Below are positions 49,866 through 58,500 of a stretch of DNA of 64,000 nt, one piece after another. Made by a program: the position numbers and the translations under genes. Numbering within the stretch: position 1 is the first letter of the stretch; every line of letters begins with the position of its first letter. The notes beneath the pieces are model-generated. The model saw only the letters and a program-made list of their open reading frames with translations, made no database searches and was not told the DNA's origin. This DNA is from Gammaproteobacteria bacterium. Lineage in GTDB: Bacteria; Pseudomonadota; Gammaproteobacteria; JACKNK01. The stretch lies in NCBI GenBank assembly GCA_024234895.1, contig JACKNJ010000003.1, positions 186,001 to 250,000 of the forward strand, written 5' to 3'.

Positions 49866-51056
49866 GTGTCCAAAGCAAAGTTTGAGCGTAAGAAGCCGCA
49901 CGTAAACGTCGGCACGATTGGTCACGTTGACCATGGCAAGACCACCCTGACGGCGGCGCTGACGAAGGTTGGTGCGGAAGCGTTTGGTGGCGAGTTCAAG
50001 GGATACGACCAGATCGACGCGGCGCCGGAAGAGCGCGAGCGTGGCATCACGATCGCGACCGCGCACGTGGAATATGAGTCCCCGGCCCGTCACTACGCGC
50101 ACGTCGACTGCCCCGGGCACGCGGACTACGTGAAGAACATGATCACCGGAGCGGCGCAGATGGACGGCGCGATTCTGGTGGTGTCGGCGGCGGACGGTCC
50201 GATGCCGCAGACCCGCGAGCACATCCTGCTGGCGCGTCAGGTCGGTGTTCCGTACATCGTCGTGTTCATGAACAAGGCGGACATGGTCGACGACGCCGAG
50301 CTGCTCGAACTGGTCGAGATGGAAATTCGCGACCTGCTGTCGATGTACGAATTCCCGGGCGACGACACCCCGATCGTGATCGGCTCCGCGCTGAAGGCGC
50401 TGGAAGGCGACCAGAGCGACATCGGCGTGCCGGCGATCGTCAAGCTGGTCGAAGCCCTCGACAGCTACATCCCGGAACCGGAGCGCGACACCGACAAGCC
50501 GTTCCTGATGCCGATCGAAGACGTGTTCTCGATTTCGGGTCGTGGCACGGTCGTGACCGGTCGTATCGAGCGCGGCATCATCAAGGTCGGCGAAGAAATC
50601 GAAATCGTCGGCATCCGGAACACCAGCAAGAGCACCTGCACGGGTGTCGAAATGTTCCGCAAGCTGCTCGACGAAGGACGCGCGGGCGACAACGTCGGCG
50701 TGCTGCTGCGCGGCACCAAGCGTGAAGACGTCGAGCGCGGCCAGGTGCTGTGCAAGCCGGGCTCCATCAAGCCGCACACCAAGTTTGAAGCGGAAGTGTA
50801 CGTGCTGACCAAGGAAGAAGGCGGTCGACACACCCCGTTCTTCAAGGGCTACCGTCCGCAGTTCTACTTCCGGACGACCGACGTCACCGGCGCGGTGGAC
50901 CTGCCGGAAGGTGTGGAAATGGTCATGCCGGGCGACAACATCAAGTTTGTCGTCAGCCTGATCGCGCCGATCGCGATGGAAGAAGGCCTGCGCTTCGCGG
51001 TACGCGAAGGTGGCCGCACCGTCGGCGCCGGCGTCGTCTCCAAGATCATCGAGTAA
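49866..51056 (+). CDS. tufA: Elongation factor Tu, second copy
   Basis: A 396-aa protein with the same sequence as tufB at 33132-34322. It begins with GTG (49866) instead of ATG. The silent differences between the two DNA copies that I noticed are few (for example GGC/GGT, TAC/TAT, ATC/ATT, GGT/GGC), consistent with gene conversion. It is placed at the end of the str operon, 14 bp before rpsJ. Confidence 0.98.
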   Translation: MSKAKFERKKPHVNVGTIGHVDHGKTTLTAALTKVGAEAFGGEFKGYDQIDAAPEERERGITIATAHVEYESPARHYAHVDCPGHADYVKNMITGAAQMDGAILVVSAADGPMPQTREHILLARQVGVPYIVVFMNKADMVDDAELLELVEMEIRDLLSMYEFPGDDTPIVIGSALKALEGDQSDIGVPAIVKLVEALDSYIPEPERDTDKPFLMPIEDVFSISGRGTVVTGRIERGIIKVGEEIEIVGIRNTSKSTCTGVEMFRKLLDEGRAGDNVGVLLRGTKREDVERGQVLCKPGSIKPHTKFEAEVYVLTKEEGGRHTPFFKGYRPQFYFRTTDVTGAVDLPEGVEMVMPGDNIKFVVSLIAPIAMEEGLRFAVREGGRTVGAGVVSKIIE

Positions 51057-51070
51057 TAGGACCCAACGAC

Positions 51071-51382
51071 ATGTCCAGCCAGAGAATCCGTATCCGCCTC
51101 AAGGCCTTCGATCATCGTTTGATCGATCGTTCCGCCCGCGAGATCGTCGAGACCGCCAAGCGCACCGGCGCCCAGGTCGTTGGCCCGATCCCGCTGCCGA
51201 CCAAGCACGAGCGTTTTACCGTGCTGATCTCCCCGCACGTCAACAAGGACGCGCGTGACCAGTACGAGATCCGCACCCACAAGCGCCTGATGGACATCAT
51301 GGATCCGACCGACAAGACCGTCGACGCGCTGATGAAGCTCGATCTGGCGGCCGGTGTCGATGTTCAGATCAAGTTGACCTGA
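51071..51382 (+). CDS. rpsJ: Ribosomal protein S10
   Basis: A 103-aa 30S protein that also binds NusB in antitermination. It starts MSSQRIRIRLKAFDHRLIDR and contains VGPIPLPTKHERFTVLISPH. It is separated from rplC by a 319-bp gap that carries a promoter and leader, while it follows tufA by only 14 bp, so it belongs transcriptionally to the str unit here. Confidence 0.97.
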   Translation: MSSQRIRIRLKAFDHRLIDRSAREIVETAKRTGAQVVGPIPLPTKHERFTVLISPHVNKDARDQYEIRTHKRLMDIMDPTDKTVDALMKLDLAAGVDVQIKLT

Positions 51383-51538
51383 TTCCGCTTGCTGGATCCC
51401 ACGGTGGCTGGGGGCGGGTGAGGCTACCTGACCACGGTCCCGGGGCTTCATGCGCCGTTCGTTGCGGACGGGGCGGCGGGTTATGGAATGCGATCGAAGG
51501 TCGCGTTCCACTGTGTTGAAAATATCCACATCGATCTT

Positions 51539-51570
51539 TTCAACCACACAAGAAAACTTTGTGTTATAGT
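51539..51570 (+). promoter_or_regulatory. Promoter of the rplC (S10-spc) unit
   Basis: Extended -10 TGTGTTATAGT with TATAGT at 51565-51570. A weak -35 (TTCAAC, 51539-51544) is 20 bp away, so the extended -10 probably carries recognition. The AT-rich block stands out from the GC-rich surroundings. Confidence 0.55.
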
Positions 51571-51582
51571 GCGCGGCTTTCG

Positions 51583-51618
51583 CGGCCCGGCACGGCTTTG
51601 AAGAGTTGTGCCGGGCCG
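51583..51618 (+). promoter_or_regulatory. Leader hairpin upstream of rplC
   Basis: A perfect 11-bp stem CGGCCCGGCAC / GTGCCGGGCCG with a 14-nt loop begins about 13 bp after the -10. It is followed by TTGTTCGC, a weak U-rich end. It may be an L4-type autoregulatory or attenuator structure, which I infer from position only. Confidence 0.6.
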
Positions 51619-51701
51619 TTGTTCGCAGAATTACAGCGAAAAGTTGCCAGATGAAGGCAACGGAAACGGCAACGCGTGAGCGCGCTTGAGGGTTATGAGC
51701 A

Positions 51702-52340
51702 ATGACTATTGCATTGGTTGGACATAAACGCGGCATGACTCGCGTGTTCACCGAAGACGGTGCTTCTGTCCCGGTGACCGTGATCGAGATGCCTGCGAAC
51801 CGCGTTGCGCAGATCAAGACTGTGGCCAGCGATGGGTACAGCGCGCTGCAGATGACTGCTGGCAGTAAGAAGGCCAGTCGCGTCAACAAGCCTGAGGCTG
51901 GTCATTTCGCCAAGCATGGCGTCGAGGCTGGATTCGGGCTGTGGGAATCCCGTGTTGACGAGTCCGAACTGGACGGCGTCGCGGCGGGGGCGGAGTTCAC
52001 TGTCGAGCGGTTCGCGGTCGGCCAGATGGTCGACGTCGCTGGCGTGACCATCGGCAAGGGCTTCCAGGGCGGTGTGAAGCGTCATCACTTCCGCACCCAG
52101 GATGCGACACACGGCAACTCGCTGTCTCATCGCGCGCCGGGTTCCATCGGTCAGAACCAGACCCCGGGTCGCGTGTTCAAGGGTAAGAAGATGGCGGGTC
52201 ATCTGGGTAATGTGCGTCGGACCGCGCAGAACCTGGAAGTGGTTCGCGTCGACGCCGAGCGTAACCTGCTGCTTGTCAAGGGTGCTGTGCCGGGGCCGAA
52301 AGGCGGACGGGTCACGGTTAAGGCCTCTGTGAAGGCTTAA
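51702..52340 (+). CDS. rplC: Ribosomal protein L3
   Basis: A 212-aa protein near the peptidyl transferase centre. It starts MTIALVGHKRGMTRVFTEDG and has the loop HGNSLSHRAPGSIGQNQTPG that contains the methylated Gln in E. coli, then RVFKGKKMAGHLGN. It is the first gene after the promoter at 51539-51570. Confidence 0.97.
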   Translation: MTIALVGHKRGMTRVFTEDGASVPVTVIEMPANRVAQIKTVASDGYSALQMTAGSKKASRVNKPEAGHFAKHGVEAGFGLWESRVDESELDGVAAGAEFTVERFAVGQMVDVAGVTIGKGFQGGVKRHHFRTQDATHGNSLSHRAPGSIGQNQTPGRVFKGKKMAGHLGNVRRTAQNLEVVRVDAERNLLLVKGAVPGPKGGRVTVKASVKA

Positions 52341-52354
52341 GGGGTAGAACTGTC

Positions 52355-52960
52355 ATGCAGATGAACGTTCAGGGTTCCAGCTCCGCGGTCGAGTTCGCTG
52401 ACGGCGTGTTTGGAGTCGATTTCAACGAAACCCTGGTGCATCAGGTTGTCGTGTCCTATATGGCTGCGGCGCGTGCCGGCACCAAGGCGCAGAAAACCCG
52501 CTCCCAGGTTTCCGGTGGCGGGGCGAAGCCGTTCCGTCAAAAGGGTACTGGTCGGGCGCGTGCTGGTACGATTCGCAGCCCGCTGTGGAAAGGCGGCGGT
52601 GTGACCTTCGCGGCCACTCCGCGTGATCATTCCAAAAAGGTGAACCGCAAGATGTATCGCGCCGCGCTGCGTTCGATCTGGTCCGAGCTTGCTCGTCAGG
52701 ATCGTCTGGTGGTGGTCGAGAGCTTCGCTACGGGTTCGCCGAAGACCAAGGAGGCGATCGTCAAGTTGGCGGCGCTGGGTCTCGATAAGGGAATAGTTGT
52801 CGCTTCCGAGGTGGATGAAAACACCTTCCTCGCGACCCGCAACATCCCGAACGTGTTTGTGATGGACGTCGCGTCCGTGGATCCCGCTTCGCTGGTCGGT
52901 GCCGACAAGGTCGTGGTGACCGTCGATGCGCTGCGCAAGGTCGAGGAGGCACTGCAATGA
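52355..52960 (+). CDS. rplD: Ribosomal protein L4
   Basis: A 201-aa tunnel protein and, in E. coli, repressor of the S10 operon. The extended loop has RSQVSGGGAKPFRQKGTGRA then GTIRSPLWKGGG. Its stop overlaps the start of rplW by 4 bp. Confidence 0.97.
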   Translation: MQMNVQGSSSAVEFADGVFGVDFNETLVHQVVVSYMAAARAGTKAQKTRSQVSGGGAKPFRQKGTGRARAGTIRSPLWKGGGVTFAATPRDHSKKVNRKMYRAALRSIWSELARQDRLVVVESFATGSPKTKEAIVKLAALGLDKGIVVASEVDENTFLATRNIPNVFVMDVASVDPASLVGADKVVVTVDALRKVEEALQ

Positions 52961-53250
52961 ACGATCGTCTCTACAAGGTTCTGCTCGGTCCGCACGTGTC
53001 CGAGAAATCGACCATGGTCGGTGATACTGGCAACCAGGTCGTGTTCAAGGTCGCGAACGATGCCACCAAGACCGACGTCAAGGCTGCGGTTGAGGCCATG
53101 TTCCAGGTCAAGGTGGATAACGTGACCGTGGCCAACGTCAAGGGCAAGAACAAGCGATTCGGCCAGCGCCACGGTAAGCGTAGCGACTGGAAGAAAGCGT
53201 ACGTGCGTCTGGCCGAAGGTCAGGACATCGAATTCGGGGCGGCGGGCTAA
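52957..53250 (+). CDS. rplW: Ribosomal protein L23
   Basis: A 97-aa tunnel-exit protein that docks trigger factor and SRP. LLGPHVSEKSTMVGD and VKGKNKRFGQRHGKRSDWKK are typical. It overlaps rplD by 4 bp (ATGA). Confidence 0.97.
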   Translation: MNDRLYKVLLGPHVSEKSTMVGDTGNQVVFKVANDATKTDVKAAVEAMFQVKVDNVTVANVKGKNKRFGQRHGKRSDWKKAYVRLAEGQDIEFGAAG

Positions 53251-53293
53251 CAGCCCTCGTCGGACTTACTGAAGATTCGCGGAAGACATAGCC

Positions 53294-54121
53294 ATGGCTC
53301 TGTTGAAATCCAAACCGACCTCCGCTGGTCGCCGCTTCGTCACCACGGTGAAGACGCCGGACCTGCACAAAGGCGCGCCGCATAAGGCGTTGCTGGAGAA
53401 GAAGGCCAAGAATGGCGGTCGTAACAACGATGGTCGCATCACCGTTCGCCATCAGGGCGGTGGTCATAAGCAGCGTTATCGCGTCGTCGATTTCAAGCGT
53501 GGCAAGGACGGCATCCCCGCCCGGGTCGAGCGCCTGGAATATGACCCGAACCGCAGCGCCCACCTGGCTCTGTTGCTGTTCGCGGACGGCGAGCGTCGCT
53601 ACATCATCGCGCCGCGCGGCGTGGCTGCGGGCGATCTGCTTCAGTCTGGCGATGACGCGCCGATCAAGGTTGGCAACTGCCTGCCGTTGCGCAACATCCC
53701 GGTCGGTTCCGTCGTCCATTGCGTCGAGATGAAGCCGGGTAAGGGTGCGCAGATTGCGCGCAGCGCCGGCACCTCCGCGCAGCTGGTCGCCCGCGAAGGC
53801 GTGCACGCGACGCTGCGGCTGCGCTCCGGCGAGATGCGCAAGGTGCCGACCGATTGCCGTGCCACCCTTGGTGAGGTCGGTAATGGTGAGCACAGTCTGC
53901 GTTCGCTGGGTAAGGCTGGTGCCAAGCGCTGGCGCGGTGTCCGCCCGACCGTGCGCGGCGTCGCCATGAACCCGGTCGACCACCCGCATGGTGGCGGTGA
54001 AGGCCGCACGTCCGGTGGTCGCCATCCGGTCACCCCGTGGGGTGTGCCGACCAAGGGTCATAAGACCCGTAAGAACAAGCGTACCGACAATCTCATCGTC
54101 CGCCGTCGTCGCGGTCGTTGA
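53294..54121 (+). CDS. rplB: Ribosomal protein L2
   Basis: A 275-aa core 50S protein. The conserved RHQGGGHKQRYRVVDFKRGK, RGVAMNPVDHPHGGGEGRT and PVTPWGVPTKGHKTRKNK are present; the His of the PVDHPHGGG loop is intact. Confidence 0.98.
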   Translation: MALLKSKPTSAGRRFVTTVKTPDLHKGAPHKALLEKKAKNGGRNNDGRITVRHQGGGHKQRYRVVDFKRGKDGIPARVERLEYDPNRSAHLALLLFADGERRYIIAPRGVAAGDLLQSGDDAPIKVGNCLPLRNIPVGSVVHCVEMKPGKGAQIARSAGTSAQLVAREGVHATLRLRSGEMRKVPTDCRATLGEVGNGEHSLRSLGKAGAKRWRGVRPTVRGVAMNPVDHPHGGGEGRTSGGRHPVTPWGVPTKGHKTRKNKRTDNLIVRRRRGR

Positions 54122-54150
54122 GTCCGGATTGAGTGAAGAGGTAACTATCC

Positions 54151-54423
54151 GTGCCCCGTTCCCTGCGTAAAGGCCCGTTCGTCGATCTGCACCTCGTCAA
54201 GAAGGTGGATGACGCCGTTGCCAGCAACAACCGTCGCCCGATCAAGACCTGGTCGCGTCGTTCGATGATCCTTCCGGAGATGGTCGGCCTGACCATCGCC
54301 GTGCATAACGGTCGTCAGCACGTGCCGGTGCTCGTGTCGGAAAACATGGTCGGGCACAAGCTCGGTGAATTCGCGCCGACCCGGACGTACAAGGGTCACA
54401 CCGCGGACAAGAAGAAGCGCTAA
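54151..54423 (+). CDS. rpsS: Ribosomal protein S19
   Basis: A 90-aa 30S head protein. It begins at GTG 54151 (PRSLRKGPFVDLHLVKKVDD) and has IKTWSRRSMILPEMVGLTIA and KLGEFAPTRTYKGH. Confidence 0.97.
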   Translation: MPRSLRKGPFVDLHLVKKVDDAVASNNRRPIKTWSRRSMILPEMVGLTIAVHNGRQHVPVLVSENMVGHKLGEFAPTRTYKGHTADKKKR

Positions 54424-54445
54424 GCGCTAGCCAAGGGTCAGAACG

Positions 54446-54775
54446 ATGCAAGTTTCAGCTCGCCACCGTTTCGCGCGCATCTCTCCGCAGAAGGCACGCC
54501 TCGTCGCCGATCAGATTCGTGGTCTGCCGGTCGACCGCGCCATGAATGTGCTTGCCTTTAGCAACAAGCGCGGCGCCGAGATCATCAAGAAGGTCCTGAT
54601 GTCGGCCATCGCCAATGCCGAAAACAACGAAGGCGCCGATGTCGACGAGCTTCGTGTCGCTACCATCTGCGTCGATCAGGGGCCCGTGATGAAGCGTATT
54701 CAGCCGCGTGCCAAGGGGCGCGCCAACCGAATCATGAAGCGCACCAGCCACGTGACCGTCACGGTCGCCGACTGA
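54446..54775 (+). CDS. rplV: Ribosomal protein L22
   Basis: A 109-aa tunnel protein. It starts MQVSARHRFARISPQKARLV; the tunnel beta-hairpin is RIQPRAKGRANRIMKRTSHV, without the deletions linked to macrolide resistance. Confidence 0.97.
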   Translation: MQVSARHRFARISPQKARLVADQIRGLPVDRAMNVLAFSNKRGAEIIKKVLMSAIANAENNEGADVDELRVATICVDQGPVMKRIQPRAKGRANRIMKRTSHVTVTVAD

Positions 54776-54805
54776 TCGCAAGCGGAATTGGAAAGGTCTT
54801 AGGTC

Positions 54806-55483
54806 ATGGGTCATAAAGTTCATCCGACTGGGATTCGCCTCGGTATCGCTACCGACTGGAATTCCAAGTGGTACGCCGATAGCAAGACGTTCAGCGATCT
54901 GCTGCTGAGCGACATGAAGGTGCGTGATTTCATTCGCGAGCGGCTTGCGCACGCCTCCGTTGGGCGCGTGAAGATCGAGCGACCGGCGCGTAGTGCGAAT
55001 ATCACCATTCATACCGCACGTCCGGGTATCGTCATCGGCAAGAAGGGCGAGGACATCGAGAAGCTGCGCAAGGAAGTGGCGGATCTGATGGGTGTGCCCG
55101 TCAACCTCAAGATCGCCGAGATTCGCAAGCCGGAGCTCGATGCGCAGTTGGTGGCAGAGGGTGTCGCCCAGCAGCTCGAGCGCCGCATCATGTTTCGCCG
55201 TGCGATGAAGCGCGCGGTCGGCAATGCCATGCGACTCGGAGCGCAGGGCATCAAGATCAACGTGGCCGGTCGTCTGAACGGTGCGGAAATCGCGCGTAGC
55301 GAGTGGTACCGCGAAGGTCGCGTGCCGCTGCACACGTTGCGCGCCGACATTGATTACGGCTTCGCCGAAGCCAACACGACCTACGGCGTCATTGGCGTCA
55401 AGGTTTGGGTGTTCAAGGGCGAGGTGTTTGATTTCGACGCGCATGCCGGTGAGCAGGCCGCAGACGCGCAAGCGCGCAAGTAA
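54806..55483 (+). CDS. rpsC: Ribosomal protein S3
   Basis: A 225-aa protein of the mRNA entry site. It starts MGHKVHPTGIRLGIATDWNS; the KH domain motif is TARPGIVIGKKGEDIEKL. The C-terminal domain has GAEIARSEWYREGRVPLHTL. The length is close to E. coli (233 aa). Confidence 0.97.
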   Translation: MGHKVHPTGIRLGIATDWNSKWYADSKTFSDLLLSDMKVRDFIRERLAHASVGRVKIERPARSANITIHTARPGIVIGKKGEDIEKLRKEVADLMGVPVNLKIAEIRKPELDAQLVAEGVAQQLERRIMFRRAMKRAVGNAMRLGAQGIKINVAGRLNGAEIARSEWYREGRVPLHTLRADIDYGFAEANTTYGVIGVKVWVFKGEVFDFDAHAGEQAADAQARK

Positions 55484-55497
55484 GGGGAGAAACGAAC

Positions 55498-55911
55498 ATG
55501 TTGATGCCCAAGCGCACCAAATTCCGGAAGCAGCACAAGGGTCGCAATCGCGGCCTGGCGGATCGTGGCAGCAAGGTCAGCTTTGGCGAGTACGCGCTGA
55601 AGGCTGTCGGGCGCGGTCGGCTGACCTCCCGTCAGATCGAGGCCGCTCGTCGCGCCATCACCCGCCACGTAAAACGTGGTGGCAAGATCTGGATTCGCGT
55701 GTTCCCGGACAAGCCGATCACCCAGAAGCCTCTCGAAGTTCGTCAGGGTAAGGGTAAGGGTAATGTCGAGTACTGGGTCGCGCTGATTCAGCCGGGCAAG
55801 GTGCTCTACGAGATCGAAGGCGTCAGTGAAGAACTGGCCCGTGAAGCGTTCGGCCTGGCTGCTGCCAAGCTGCCCGTGCAGACCACCTTTGTTTCGCGCC
55901 AGGTGATGTGA
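55498..55911 (+). CDS. rplP: Ribosomal protein L16
   Basis: A 137-aa protein near the A site. It starts MLMPKRTKFRKQHKGRNRGL; the second residue pair is usually LQ, so an ATG at 55504 is a less likely start. PVQTTFVSRQVM ends the protein. The stop TGA shares its last base with the rpmC start. Confidence 0.96.
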   Translation: MLMPKRTKFRKQHKGRNRGLADRGSKVSFGEYALKAVGRGRLTSRQIEAARRAITRHVKRGGKIWIRVFPDKPITQKPLEVRQGKGKGNVEYWVALIQPGKVLYEIEGVSEELAREAFGLAAAKLPVQTTFVSRQVM

Positions 55912-56108
55912 TGAAAGCACAAGACCTCCGTTCCAAGTCCGCCACGGATCTGCGTGGCGAACTGACCGGGCTGCTCAAGGAGCAGTTCAACCTGCGTATG
56001 CAGGCGGCCACCGGCCAGCTGGGCAAGCCGCACCGCGTCAAGGAAGTGCGCCGCGACATCGCGCGCGTCCAGACCGTGCTGAATGAAATGAGCCAGAGCG
56101 GTAACTGA
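55911..56108 (+). CDS. rpmC: Ribosomal protein L29
   Basis: A 65-aa tunnel-exit protein. It starts MKAQDLRSKSATDLRGELTG at the ATG that overlaps the rplP stop (TGATG); a GTG at 55908 is also in frame. KEQFNLRMQAATGQLGKPHR is characteristic. Confidence 0.95.
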   Translation: MKAQDLRSKSATDLRGELTGLLKEQFNLRMQAATGQLGKPHRVKEVRRDIARVQTVLNEMSQSGN

Positions 56109-56377
56109 TGATGTCCGAGAACACGACAAACGAAGTCCGTCGCACCCTGCAGGGCAAGGTCATCAGCAACAAGGCTGCGAAGACCATAACCGTGCTCATC
56201 GAGCGCAAGGTCCAGCACCCGCTGTACAAAAAGTTCATCAGCCGTTCGACCAAGGTCCACGCGCACGACGAGAACAGTGAGTGCGGCATGGGTGACACCG
56301 TCGTCGTCGAGCAGTGCCGTCCGATGTCCAAGACCAAGCGTTGGAAGCTGGTCGAAGTCGTCGAGAAGCAGGCCTGA
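56108..56377 (+). CDS. rpsQ: Ribosomal protein S17
   Basis: An 89-aa 16S rRNA-binding protein with LQGKVISNKAAKTITVLIER and HDENSECGMGDTVVVEQCRP. ATGs at 56108 and 56111 are both possible; the first overlaps the rpmC stop by one base. Confidence 0.96.
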   Translation: MMSENTTNEVRRTLQGKVISNKAAKTITVLIERKVQHPLYKKFISRSTKVHAHDENSECGMGDTVVVEQCRPMSKTKRWKLVEVVEKQA

Positions 56378-56428
56378 TTCCAGGTCGCGGATCACGTATT
56401 CCACGTTTCGATTTATTAGGTTGCAGTC

Positions 56429-56797
56429 ATGATTCAGATGCAGACCGTTTTGGACGTCGCCGACAACAGTGGCGCCCGGAAGGTGATGTGTATCAAGGTG
56501 CTGGGCGGCTCTCATCGCCGTTATGCCAGCGTCGGCGACATCATCAAGGTTTCCGTCAAGGAAGCCATTCCGCGCGGCAAGGTCAAGAAGGGTGACGTGT
56601 ACAACGCCGTCGTTGTGCGCACCGCCAAGGGAGTGCGTCGCCCGGACGGGTCCTCGATCCGTTTCGATGGCAACGCCGCCGTCATCCTGAACAACAATCT
56701 GCAGCCGATCGGCACGCGTATCTTCGGGCCGGTTACCCGGGAACTGCGTACCGAGCGGTTCATGAAGATCATTTCCCTGGCGCCTGAAGTGCTCTGA
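56429..56797 (+). CDS. rplN: Ribosomal protein L14
   Basis: A 122-aa protein of the subunit interface. It starts MIQMQTVLDVADNSGARKVM and ends RFMKIISLAPEVL. The length matches E. coli (123 aa). Confidence 0.97.
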   Translation: MIQMQTVLDVADNSGARKVMCIKVLGGSHRRYASVGDIIKVSVKEAIPRGKVKKGDVYNAVVVRTAKGVRRPDGSSIRFDGNAAVILNNNLQPIGTRIFGPVTRELRTERFMKIISLAPEVL

Positions 56798-56811
56798 GCG
56801 GAGGACAGGTG

Positions 56812-57129
56812 ATGAACAAGATTCGTAAGGGTGATGACGTCGTCGTCATCGCCGGCAAAGACAAGGGTCGCCGTGGTGCGGTCTCCAAGGTGTTCGCCGA
56901 TGGGCGTGTCATCGTCGAGAACGTCAACATGGTGAAGAAGCACCAGAAGCCGAATCCCGCGCGCGGCACCCAGGGTGGCGTCGTCGAGCAGGAAGCGCCG
57001 CTGCACGTGTCCAACGTCGCTCTGTTCAACGGGGCGACCGGCAAGGGCGATCGCGTCGGTGTTCGTACCCTGGATGACGGCCGCAAGGTGCGTTACTTCA
57101 AGTCCAACGGCGAGGTCGTCGACGCCTAA
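56812..57129 (+). CDS. rplX: Ribosomal protein L24
   Basis: A 105-aa assembly initiator of the 50S subunit. The KOW motif is KGDDVVVIAGKDKGRRGAVS; NMVKKHQKPNPARGTQGGVV follows. I chose the ATG at 56812 with GGAGG upstream over the GTG at 56809. Confidence 0.96.
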   Translation: MNKIRKGDDVVVIAGKDKGRRGAVSKVFADGRVIVENVNMVKKHQKPNPARGTQGGVVEQEAPLHVSNVALFNGATGKGDRVGVRTLDDGRKVRYFKSNGEVVDA

Positions 57130-57160
57130 TCGCGTCGAGGGTTCAAGGCAGGTTTTAACA

Positions 57161-57700
57161 ATGGCCAGATTGCAAGACTATTACCGTGACACGGTCGTCA
57201 AGCAGCTCATGGAGCGCTTCCAGTTCGACAATGTCATGCAGGTGCCGAAGATCACCAAGATCACCCTGAACATGGGTGTCGGCGAAGCCGTGGGCGACAA
57301 GAAGGTCCTCGAGCATGCCGTCGGCGACATGCAGGCGATTGCCGGTCAGAAGCCGGTCGTAACCCTCGCGCGCAAGTCCATTGCCGGTTTCAAAATCCGT
57401 GACGGCTGGCCGATCGGCTGCAAGGTCACGCTGCGCCGCGACCAGATGTATGAATTCCTGGATCGACTGATCACCGTGGCGATCCCGCGTATCCGCGACT
57501 TCCGTGGCTTCAGTGGCAAGGCCTTCGACGGCCGCGGCAACTACAGCCTGGGCGTCAAGGAACAGATCATCTTCCCCGAGATCGACTACGACAAGATTGA
57601 TGCGCTGCGTGGCATGGATATCACCATCACCACCAACGCGCGCACCGACGAGGAGGCCCGTGGCCTGCTCGAGGCGTTCAACTTCCCGTTCAAGAATTGA
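57161..57700 (+). CDS. rplE: Ribosomal protein L5
   Basis: A 179-aa 5S rRNA-binding protein. It starts MARLQDYYRDTVVKQLMERF and has KITLNMGVGEAVGDKKVLEH and FPEIDYDKIDALRGMDITI. The length matches E. coli (179 aa). Confidence 0.97.
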   Translation: MARLQDYYRDTVVKQLMERFQFDNVMQVPKITKITLNMGVGEAVGDKKVLEHAVGDMQAIAGQKPVVTLARKSIAGFKIRDGWPIGCKVTLRRDQMYEFLDRLITVAIPRIRDFRGFSGKAFDGRGNYSLGVKEQIIFPEIDYDKIDALRGMDITITTNARTDEEARGLLEAFNFPFKN

Positions 57701-57712
57701 CAGACAGACGTT

Positions 57713-58018
57713 ATGGCTAAGACCTCCATGATCGAACGCGAGAGCAAGCGTACTCGCACCGCGGATAAATTCGCCGCGAAGCGCGCCGAGCTCAAGAACA
57801 TCATCAACGATCGCAGCGCCAGCGACGAGGATGTCTGGCAGGCGGCGGAAGCGTTGCAGAAGCTGCCGCGCGACGCCGGCCCGACTCGTCAGCGCAACCG
57901 CTGCAAGTTAAGTGGGCGTCCGCATGGGTATTACCGCAAGTTCGGTCTGTGCCGTAACAAGCTGCGTGAAGCGGCGATGCGCGGTGACATCCCCGGCCTG
58001 GTCAAGGCCAGCTGGTAA
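57713..58018 (+). CDS. rpsN: Ribosomal protein S14, zinc-free long form
   Basis: A 101-aa 30S head protein of the long C-minus type. It ends RPHGYYRKFGLCRNKLREAA and onwards; the four-Cys zinc knuckle of the short form is absent. It follows rplE by 12 bp. Confidence 0.96.
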   Translation: MAKTSMIERESKRTRTADKFAAKRAELKNIINDRSASDEDVWQAAEALQKLPRDAGPTRQRNRCKLSGRPHGYYRKFGLCRNKLREAAMRGDIPGLVKASW

Positions 58019-58067
58019 GTCACCATCCGCGCTTAATTGGTTTCAGTTTTATTCAGGTACCAGTGCC

Positions 58068-58463
58068 ATGAGCATGAATGATCCCATCTCCGACATGCTG
58101 ACCCGCATTCGCAACGGCCAGGCCGCGAAGAAAGCGGAAGTCTCCATGCCGGCATCGAAGATGAAGGCGAGCGTCGCCGCCGTGTTGAAGGACGAGGGTT
58201 ACATCGACTCCTTCGAGACCCGCGACGTTGGCGGCAAGCCGACCATGACCGTGACGCTGCGCTATTTCGAAGGAACTCCGGTCATCGAAACCATCAAGCG
58301 GGTGAGTCGCCCGGGCCTGCGCATTTTCCGCGCCGCTTCCGAGCTTCCTTCCGTGAACAACGGTCTGGGCGTGGCGATCATTTCCACGTCCAAGGGCATG
58401 ATGAGTGACCGCGCCGCGCGCGCCGCCGGTGTCGGTGGCGAAGTCGTCTGCACGGTCAACTAA
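58068..58463 (+). CDS. rpsH: Ribosomal protein S8
   Basis: A 131-aa 16S rRNA-binding protein; in E. coli it represses the spc operon. It starts MSMNDPISDMLTRIRNGQAA; the C-terminal ISTSKGMMSDRAARAAGVGG is typical. Confidence 0.97.
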   Translation: MSMNDPISDMLTRIRNGQAAKKAEVSMPASKMKASVAAVLKDEGYIDSFETRDVGGKPTMTVTLRYFEGTPVIETIKRVSRPGLRIFRAASELPSVNNGLGVAIISTSKGMMSDRAARAAGVGGEVVCTVN

Positions 58464-58500
58464 GTCCACTACCGGATAACAGAGATAGGCGGATAGCAAG

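Larger units (their letters stand above)
51383..51701. other. Gap between rpsJ and rplC with promoter and leader hairpin
   Basis: The first half (51383-51510) shows no gene. Then comes an 8-bp inverted repeat GTTGAAAA / TTTTCAAC (51515-51544), an extended -10, a long hairpin, and the 5' leader of rplC. Confidence 0.6.
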
